Positions 44,633 to 51,119 of a stretch of 53,996 bases of DNA are shown here, piece by piece (within the stretch, counting starts at the first letter, position 1; each line of letters opens with the position of its first letter). The notes beneath the pieces were generated by a model. It was not told the DNA's origin, made no database searches, and was given only the letters and a program-made list of their open reading frames with translations. A program made the translations under genes and the position numbers. This DNA comes from an uncultured Bacteroidia bacterium (GTDB lineage: Bacteria; Bacteroidota; Bacteroidia; J057; CALLMJ01), in the NCBI GenBank assembly GCA_938005475.1, contig CALLNY010000007.1, forward strand, positions 1 through 53,996, read 5' to 3'.

Positions 44633-44640
44633 CAAAATTA
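44633..44640 (-). promoter_or_regulatory. -7 element of pyruvate carboxylase
   Basis: Minus-strand TAATTTTG matches TAnnTTTG, 16 bases upstream of the ATG, in the 100-bp divergent region with yraN. No TTG at expected spacing. Confidence 0.5.
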
Positions 44641-44704
44641 GAGATTATTCCTGTTCTTAAAAATGACTAAAACAAAAAATGAAATATCCTGACTATAAAT
44701 TTTA

Positions 44705-44712
44705 TAATTTTG
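44705..44712 (+). promoter_or_regulatory. -7 element of yraN-recG
   Basis: TAATTTTG matches TAnnTTTG and ends 4 bases before the ATG, so transcription should begin at or next to the start codon. No TTG at the expected -33 spacing. Confidence 0.5.
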
Positions 44713-44716
44713 TGCT

Positions 44717-45073
44717 ATGAATTTTTTAGATTTGGGAAAGAAAGGAGAAGAACTCACTACCCAACTATACCAAGAACAAGGATACATAATTTTAGATACT
44801 AACTACCGCTTTGAAAAAAATGAAATTGATATTGTTGCATTCAATTTACAAGAACTTGTTTTTATTGAGGTGAAAACAAGGAGTTCGGAGGAATGGATTT
44901 TTCCCGAAGCGGCTGTAAACAAGGAAAAACAAAAACGCATAAAAATTGCCGCTCAATCCTATCTCTATGAAAAGAAAATGGAAACCTGCCCTTGTAGATT
45001 TGATGTAGTCTCTATTATATTTCGAACGAATGAAGAATATCAAATCAAACAATTTGTAGACGCTTTTCGTTAA
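44717..45073 (+). CDS. yraN: YraN/UPF0102 family endonuclease-like protein
   Basis: A 118-residue protein of typical UPF0102 length with the restriction-endonuclease-like core EIDIVAFNLQELVFIEVKTR (Asp, Glu and Lys of the PD-(D/E)xK type). It opens with the family start LGKKGEELTTQLYQEQGY. The exact role is unresolved; family members are linked to DNA repair, uptake or recombination. It ends 3 nt before recG, a fitting neighbour. Confidence 0.92.
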   Translation: MNFLDLGKKGEELTTQLYQEQGYIILDTNYRFEKNEIDIVAFNLQELVFIEVKTRSSEEWIFPEAAVNKEKQKRIKIAAQSYLYEKKMETCPCRFDVVSIIFRTNEEYQIKQFVDAFR

Positions 45074-45076
45074 AAA

Positions 45077-47167
45077 ATGAACAAATTCTTACAAACTGAT
45101 ATTCAGTACCTCAAAAAAATAGGACCTTTAAAAGCTAACATTTTAAAACAACATGCTAATATTCATACTTATGAGGATTTACTGCTGTATTTTCCGAGAA
45201 GATATGTAGACCGCTCCAACCTATTAACATTGGATAAATTGAAACCCAATGAAAACGAAGCAATTACATTGATAGGAAAATTTTCACAATTTAGGCCAAT
45301 TAAAAATAGTAATCACAAAAACCGCCTTACCGCTATTTTTAGTGATGGCTCTGGTCATGCCCAAATCGTTTGGTTTCAAGGATTAGATTGGATACAAAAA
45401 CGTTATGCAACGAACAATGAGCTTTACATGATTTATGGTAAACCCGATTGGATACAAGGGGTTCCCCGTTTCACTCATCCCGAAATCGAAAAATTAGACG
45501 AAGAAGGTGATTATAAAAAAATTGTCCCTATTTATCCAAGCTCTGAAATATTCAAAAAAAATGGAATGGACAATCGTTTTTTTATTCAAGTGATAGCCTC
45601 TTTACTTGAAATTAGTAAAAACGAGCTTGTAGAATTTATTCCACAAATGATAGTAGAAAAACTTCATTTGCTGGACCGCTACACAGCATTAAGATATATA
45701 CATCAACCTCAAAGTATCACGGACCCAGATTATGGCTTAAATCGGTTTAAATATGAAGAGATGCTTGCCTTTCAATGGATTATGGAAGCACGTAGAAAAA
45801 AATATAAAACCCAAAAAGCTCCTATCTTTGAAAAGGTTGGCAACTTATTTTTAGAATTTTACCATCATTATTTACCATTTGAACTCACAGATGCACAAAA
45901 GAGAGTAATTAAAGAAATCCGTAAGGATTGTGCTTCACCCTATCAAATGAACCGCTTGGTTCAAGGAGACGTTGGCTCTGGAAAAACCATCGTTGCCTTT
46001 TTAATTATGCTTTTAGCAATAGATAATGGCTACCAATGCGCTCTCATGGCGCCCACTGAAATTCTTGCTACACAACACTTTTATTCCATTTTTCATTGGG
46101 CTGAAAAAATTCAAGTAGAAGTTGCTTTATTGACAGGGTCTACTAAAGAAAAACAACGTCGCTACATCATCAACGGTTTACGGAATGGTCAAATTAAAAT
46201 TTTAATTGGTACTCATGCTCTTCTAGAAGATTATGTTCAATTTGCAAATTTAGGGTTAACCATTATCGATGAGCAACATAAATTTGGCGTAGAACAAAGG
46301 GCAAAACTCTGGAAAAAACGCTCCGACTTATATCCCCATAATTTAGTCATGACGGCTACTCCAATTCCCAGAACACTAGCATTAACCCTTTATGGTGATT
46401 TAGATTTATCTATTATAAACCAATTACCCAAAGGCAGAAAACCTATCTATACCAAGATAGTAATGGAATCTCAAAGATTACGTTTATTTGGTTTCATTAA
46501 ACAACAAATTCATCAGGGAAGGCAAGTTTATTTTATTTATCCTTTGGTAGAAGAGTCCTTAAAATTAGACTTAATGGCGGTTAAACAGGGCTATGAAGCC
46601 ATACAAAGAAGTTTTCCTAATACGTTGGTGGGGATAGTACACGGAAAAATGAAACCTAATGAAAAAGAAGCAGAAATGCAACGTTTTAAAAAAGGAGTAA
46701 CCAAAATTCTTGTCTCAACCACGGTAGTAGAGGTGGGAGTAGATGTCCCTAATGCCACCATTATGGTAATAGAAAATGCAGAACGTTTCGGATTATCGCA
46801 ATTACATCAACTTCGGGGGCGAGTAGGAAGAGGGGACTACCAATCTTATTGCTTTTTAATTCCTAAAAAAATAAATCCTACCACCCAAAAACGTTTAGAA
46901 GCTATGGAAAAGTTCTCTGATGGTTTTAAAATTTCAGAAATTGACCTACAATTAAGGGGACCTGGAGATTTTCTAGGCACTCGCCAAAGTGGTTTACCTG
47001 AATTTCATACCATCAACATCGCTCATGATACAACCATCATTGAACAAACTAAACAAATAATTAGAGATTTTATTCAGTCTGGCTATCAATCTAATGATTA
47101 TCATTTATTTTGGGATTTTATTTCACACACGGAAAGAAAAATGCAACTAGACCGCATTAACGCATAA
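45077..47167 (+). CDS. recG: ATP-dependent DNA helicase RecG
   Basis: A 696-residue superfamily 2 helicase of full RecG length. The N-terminal wedge/OB domain (about 60-160) contains LIGKFSQFRPIKN. Walker A is VQGDVGSGKTIVAF (near 297), Walker B IIDEQHKFGVEQR, and motif III VMTATPIPRTLAL. Motif VI lies in LHQLRGRVGRG, followed by the RecG-specific translocation motif FKISEIDLQLRGPGDFLGTR. It reverses stalled forks and processes branched DNA. Co-transcribed with yraN. Confidence 0.97.
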   Translation: MNKFLQTDIQYLKKIGPLKANILKQHANIHTYEDLLLYFPRRYVDRSNLLTLDKLKPNENEAITLIGKFSQFRPIKNSNHKNRLTAIFSDGSGHAQIVWFQGLDWIQKRYATNNELYMIYGKPDWIQGVPRFTHPEIEKLDEEGDYKKIVPIYPSSEIFKKNGMDNRFFIQVIASLLEISKNELVEFIPQMIVEKLHLLDRYTALRYIHQPQSITDPDYGLNRFKYEEMLAFQWIMEARRKKYKTQKAPIFEKVGNLFLEFYHHYLPFELTDAQKRVIKEIRKDCASPYQMNRLVQGDVGSGKTIVAFLIMLLAIDNGYQCALMAPTEILATQHFYSIFHWAEKIQVEVALLTGSTKEKQRRYIINGLRNGQIKILIGTHALLEDYVQFANLGLTIIDEQHKFGVEQRAKLWKKRSDLYPHNLVMTATPIPRTLALTLYGDLDLSIINQLPKGRKPIYTKIVMESQRLRLFGFIKQQIHQGRQVYFIYPLVEESLKLDLMAVKQGYEAIQRSFPNTLVGIVHGKMKPNEKEAEMQRFKKGVTKILVSTTVVEVGVDVPNATIMVIENAERFGLSQLHQLRGRVGRGDYQSYCFLIPKKINPTTQKRLEAMEKFSDGFKISEIDLQLRGPGDFLGTRQSGLPEFHTINIAHDTTIIEQTKQIIRDFIQSGYQSNDYHLFWDFISHTERKMQLDRINA

Positions 47168-47176
47168 ATTATTAAC

Positions 47177-47201
47177 AAAAAAGGCCAGTTTAAAACTGAC
47201 C
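47177..47201 (-). terminator. Intrinsic terminator of the polyglycine/PKD gene pair
   Basis: On the minus-strand transcript GGTCAGTT pairs with AACTGGCC (one U-G wobble) around a 3-nt loop, followed by a run of six U (A-run at 47177-47182 on plus). It ends transcription of the gene at 47235; the plus-strand recG side has no U-tract. Confidence 0.75.
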
Positions 47202-47234
47202 CAGAAACTAAAACTAAATTTATTAAAACAGATT

Positions 47235-50200
47235 CTACCGAATAAGGGTTACAGTTCCTTCTCGTTTAATTTTTTTACCATCTTTATTTCTTGTTCCTTC
47301 CAACAGATATACATAAATACCTTCCGAACAAGGCTTACCTGTATTAAATAAATTACCGTTCCAGAATTTATTTTCATCTCCTTCGTTATTGAAAACTAAT
47401 TTACCCCATCTGTCCCATATTTTAAAAGCATATTCCATTCCTGAACTTTCAATTTTAAAAATATCGTTCAAGCCATCATTATTAGGTGTAAATACGTTGG
47501 GAATAAAAAGTCTTGTGCCTTCTAAGACAGTAATTTTGAGTTTAAAGGTATCTGTACAACCGAAATCGTTGGTTACAATTTGAACTACTTCATACTCACC
47601 GGGTTCAGGGAAATTGATAGTACCAGGATTTTGTTGAGTAGAAGTTTGCCCATTACCAAAGTTCCAAGACCATGAAGATGCTCCTGTACTATTATCAGTA
47701 AAAGTTACTTGGGTTTCTGGAGTTTCTACGGTCGTTGCGGAAGCCACAAATCCTGCAATAACGTTCGGTCTAACCTGTATTGCATCAGGAACTATTAAAG
47801 TATCGGAACAACCATCTGCGTTCGTAGCAATTAAAGTAACCGTATAACTTCCCTCTTGTGTATAAGTATGAGCGGGGTTTGCTGTTGTATCCCAAGTACC
47901 ATCACCGAAATCCCATAAATAGGTAGTGCCGGTGCCACCATTTGGATTAGTACTATTAGTAAACTGCACCGATAAAGGATTACAAGTGCCCGAAGTAACG
48001 AAAGAGAAATCAGGGATGGGTCTTCTTTGAATTTCAATGGAATAAGTGGTTGTAGCTTGACAGGTACCATTAAAGTTGATAGAGGTTAAGGTCACGGTAT
48101 AAGTACCAGACTGGGTATAAATATGTGCAGGGCTTCCCAAATTTGAAGTATTACCATCTCCGAAGTCCCATATTCTGTTGGTAGCACCGGTTCCTGCATC
48201 AATAAAATTAACAGGTAAACCTTCACAAGCTACTACATTTGCGGTAGAAATAGCGGGCTGTGGAGTTTCATAAACCTGTATGTAATTGATTTTATCGGTA
48301 GTATCGGCATAAGGTCCATTTTTAACAATTAAACGAACAGAATAAAAACCATGCTGTGCATAAGTGTGAGTAGGGTTTGGTAAGTTAGAAGTATTGCCAT
48401 CACCGAAGTTCCATTCATAATCAGTAGGAGTACCTGTTACCGTTGAAGTAAAATTAACTGTTAGAGGGGCACAACCAGAAGTTATATTTGCGTTAAAATC
48501 ACCAGTAACAGGAGTAGGTACAATCACTGTTGCAGTAGTTTGGCATGAACTTGTACAACCATTGGCATCGGTAATAGTCAAAGTAATTGTATAGGTATTG
48601 GGTCCGCCATAAGTATAATTTAGACCGATGTTGTTAGTATTGGAAGTACCAGTTATTTGTTGTCCATTTCCTAAATCCCAAACATAACTAAAAGGTGCTT
48701 GCCCTGTTGTTATATTAGCTTGAATATCAGAAGGCTGTCCAACTACTACTGTATTAACTGCTGAACATTGTATGATGGGATTAGGATGAATAGTCACTGT
48801 AATAGCATTAGAAGTATCATTTTGAGGTACAGCACACAGGTAACCCGAACTTAACACTAACTGCACTTGATCTCCATTTTGTAAATTATTGATATCCAAA
48901 GTTAAATTATTTTGCCCTGCTAAGGGTTGTCCATTCACTAACCAAGTGTAAACAGGGCTAGTACCTGCATTTTGAGCCACTCCAAAGAAACTAATATTCT
49001 CACCAGGGCAGGATACAGGGTTACTACTAAAAATGTTTACATTAGGTGAAAGTGGTGGTAAAATTTCAAATCTTAAAGTATCTTTCGAGGTAACACCACA
49101 ACAAGGAGTAGAAGAACGTAAACGTACTTCATATGTTCCTAATTGCGTTAGAACGGGCGTAGTGATAGCCGTTACACCGTTAAAAGTAGTATTCAGACCA
49201 GGTCCTTCTAACTCCCATTCATAAAGATCCCCTACAAAATTGGTAGAGAAATTCAGCGTTGTATTAGGGCAGAAAGTGGTTTGCCCTTGATTATTAATAA
49301 TAATTGGTTTGGGACCGTCATTGGAAATATTTACAAAATTAGAATATCTAAATGGAACACCATCAATGGTAAGTGTAATACTTTTTAAACCTTTTGCGGA
49401 GTAACGAGTGATGACGGTATCGCCATTAGCCACAGCTGGTTGAGCGTTGGCACCTAGATTCCAGGTGATGACAGAAGAAGGGTCTTGATCTGGAATAATG
49501 AAAATAATATCGGAGTTAGTACAACCTTTATTTTGGACGATGATTTGGGGTTCAAAGGTAACGTTTACGTTAGTTTTAGTTACAGGCACGCAGGAGACAC
49601 AAACTTGTTCATAAAGATTTTGAGCGACGCCGTTGGCACCGTTCCCTCCTTTACCTCCTTTACCGCCATTTCCTCCTTTTCCCCCATTTCCGCCGGCTCC
49701 TCCTTCACATCCTGCGGCTGTGTTATTACCTCCCCCATCGAAGCCTCCAAGCCCCCCATTACCGCCTATTCCACCTACGGCACCATCAGAACCTATACCC
49801 CCATTGCCAGGGCTTCCTTTCTCTAATTGGCAATCACGAATAAAACCATTATTTCCGTTTGCCCAGATAAAAATCGCGAAAGAACCGCCTCCACCAGTAC
49901 CACCTTTACCACCTTCACCACCTTCACCGCCTTCACCACCACCACCGCCACCCCCACCAGGTGAATTATAGTCTCCACCAATAGAAAAACAAGCAATGTG
50001 TGTTGGGATACCTCCAATGGAGCCGCCACCACCACCGCCACCACCACCGCCACCATGACGTCCATTCTGTCCATCAGTAGCGTTGCCAGGAATAAAAAAC
50101 TGATTAAAATTAGGAATACCATTCTGCCCATCTACTCCATCAAAACCGTTCATACCATCTTCTCCGTTCAAACCTGCGTAAGGAGTGCCGCTTGATGGAC

Positions 50201-51104
50201 AGCCCCCAAGAGTATTGATAAAACCTAACGCATCTGTTGCATTAGAGCAAATATTTAAGCCAACCCCTGCAATACCTCCTGGACCGCCGAGTACTCCCAT
50301 GGTACCATTACCTGCCTGCCCTGGTTGCCCATCCGGTGCCGCCGCCGGTGGTTGGCAAAAATCCAAAGAAATAGCACAATGATTCATGCCCGTACCACGA
50401 TTGGCTCCTTGCCCCCCGTTGCCCCCCGCTACCAAACCTAATGACCATGAGTTCCCCCCCGTGCCCGCTAAATTGGTATAACTTGGATCAAGCAAAGAAC
50501 CTGGGTCACATTGTCTACATCCTTTTCCTCCTTCTGTACCATTAGCACCATTACGCCCTGGCGTTGTTGGTCCCCCATCTTGTCCCTTGCTACCATTACC
50601 TACTCTAACGTTACATCGATTTACTAAATAGTCTGAACAAGCATTCAAATGAAGACCATAAGTAGTTACGCTGTATCCCGACACATTAGTATCCGCAGAC
50701 GCAGTTTCTATATCTAACTCATTTAAAATAAATGCTTTATGGTTATTCCCATAAATGGCTACTAACCGTGGAGGATTGGATTCTGTATTCAAACTATCCC
50801 TATGAATTACCGTTCTCCAAAAATTGGATTTCTCCCATGTTGTTGGGTCATAACCTCCTTCAATTTGGATAGAATCCCTTAAAATTATTGGATTAGAAAA
50901 GCCGTAATATCCATAAGCCATTCTAATAACCCAATTACCTGTGTTAGCATTTTGAATAGCGTTTAATAAGTTAGTAGGATTGGAACGGGTTCCTGTACCA
51001 TTACCATTCGGAGTAACATACCATATCCCACACTCCTGAGCCTGTAAATGGGTTATCATCCCTAAATAACAAGCTGTAAATACTATATGTCTTAAAAATT
51101 TCAT
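47235..51104 (-). CDS. Giant secreted polyglycine/PKD protein with type B T9SS sorting domain
   Basis: A 1289-residue protein. The signal peptide ends THLQAQ. The N-domain (about 24-165) looks like the start of a right-handed beta-helix (GIWYVTPNGNGTGTRSNP, RDSIQIEGGYDPTTWE). A Gly-rich segment of about 325 residues (170-495) follows, built of GGxGGxGGx and GxxGxx repeats with a few CxxC-type Cys. Ig-like domains then lead to about five PKD domains (WNFGDGNTSNLPNPTHTY, WDFGDGNTSNL, WDFGDGTWDTT). The end is a CHU_C/type B sorting domain (IPNVFTPNNDGLNDIFKI, WDRWGKLVF). Probably a surface fibre or adhesin. It lies 15 nt behind a paralog on the same strand. Confidence 0.88.
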   Translation of the reverse strand: MKFLRHIVFTACYLGMITHLQAQECGIWYVTPNGNGTGTRSNPTNLLNAIQNANTGNWVIRMAYGYYGFSNPIILRDSIQIEGGYDPTTWEKSNFWRTVIHRDSLNTESNPPRLVAIYGNNHKAFILNELDIETASADTNVSGYSVTTYGLHLNACSDYLVNRCNVRVGNGSKGQDGGPTTPGRNGANGTEGGKGCRQCDPGSLLDPSYTNLAGTGGNSWSLGLVAGGNGGQGANRGTGMNHCAISLDFCQPPAAAPDGQPGQAGNGTMGVLGGPGGIAGVGLNICSNATDALGFINTLGGCPSSGTPYAGLNGEDGMNGFDGVDGQNGIPNFNQFFIPGNATDGQNGRHGGGGGGGGGGGSIGGIPTHIACFSIGGDYNSPGGGGGGGGEGGEGGEGGKGGTGGGGSFAIFIWANGNNGFIRDCQLEKGSPGNGGIGSDGAVGGIGGNGGLGGFDGGGNNTAAGCEGGAGGNGGKGGNGGKGGKGGNGANGVAQNLYEQVCVSCVPVTKTNVNVTFEPQIIVQNKGCTNSDIIFIIPDQDPSSVITWNLGANAQPAVANGDTVITRYSAKGLKSITLTIDGVPFRYSNFVNISNDGPKPIIINNQGQTTFCPNTTLNFSTNFVGDLYEWELEGPGLNTTFNGVTAITTPVLTQLGTYEVRLRSSTPCCGVTSKDTLRFEILPPLSPNVNIFSSNPVSCPGENISFFGVAQNAGTSPVYTWLVNGQPLAGQNNLTLDINNLQNGDQVQLVLSSGYLCAVPQNDTSNAITVTIHPNPIIQCSAVNTVVVGQPSDIQANITTGQAPFSYVWDLGNGQQITGTSNTNNIGLNYTYGGPNTYTITLTITDANGCTSSCQTTATVIVPTPVTGDFNANITSGCAPLTVNFTSTVTGTPTDYEWNFGDGNTSNLPNPTHTYAQHGFYSVRLIVKNGPYADTTDKINYIQVYETPQPAISTANVVACEGLPVNFIDAGTGATNRIWDFGDGNTSNLGSPAHIYTQSGTYTVTLTSINFNGTCQATTTYSIEIQRRPIPDFSFVTSGTCNPLSVQFTNSTNPNGGTGTTYLWDFGDGTWDTTANPAHTYTQEGSYTVTLIATNADGCSDTLIVPDAIQVRPNVIAGFVASATTVETPETQVTFTDNSTGASSWSWNFGNGQTSTQQNPGTINFPEPGEYEVVQIVTNDFGCTDTFKLKITVLEGTRLFIPNVFTPNNDGLNDIFKIESSGMEYAFKIWDRWGKLVFNNEGDENKFWNGNLFNTGKPCSEGIYVYLLEGTRNKDGKKIKREGTVTLIR
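49618..50605 (-). repeat. Polyglycine-coding repeat region, first paralog
   Basis: About 990 bp coding a low-complexity Gly tract with GGN codons in near-tandem (GGTGGCGGTGGTGG-like on the minus strand). The plus strand is strikingly C-rich against the AT-rich surroundings. Runs of 8-10 Gly in a row alternate with GGEGGEGGKGG and GGNGGKGGNGG blocks; one short non-Gly strand (FAIFIWANGNNGFIRDC) interrupts it. Confidence 0.85.
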
Positions 51105-51119
51105 TATACTACGATTTAT

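Noticed and set aside
49633-49971. Plus-strand open frame coding a Pro-rich protein
   Set aside because: It is the exact antisense of the polyglycine tract (GGN codons read backwards give Pro codons) and has no start signal. The same applies to Pro/Ser-rich frames at 53064-53435 and 53440-53775.
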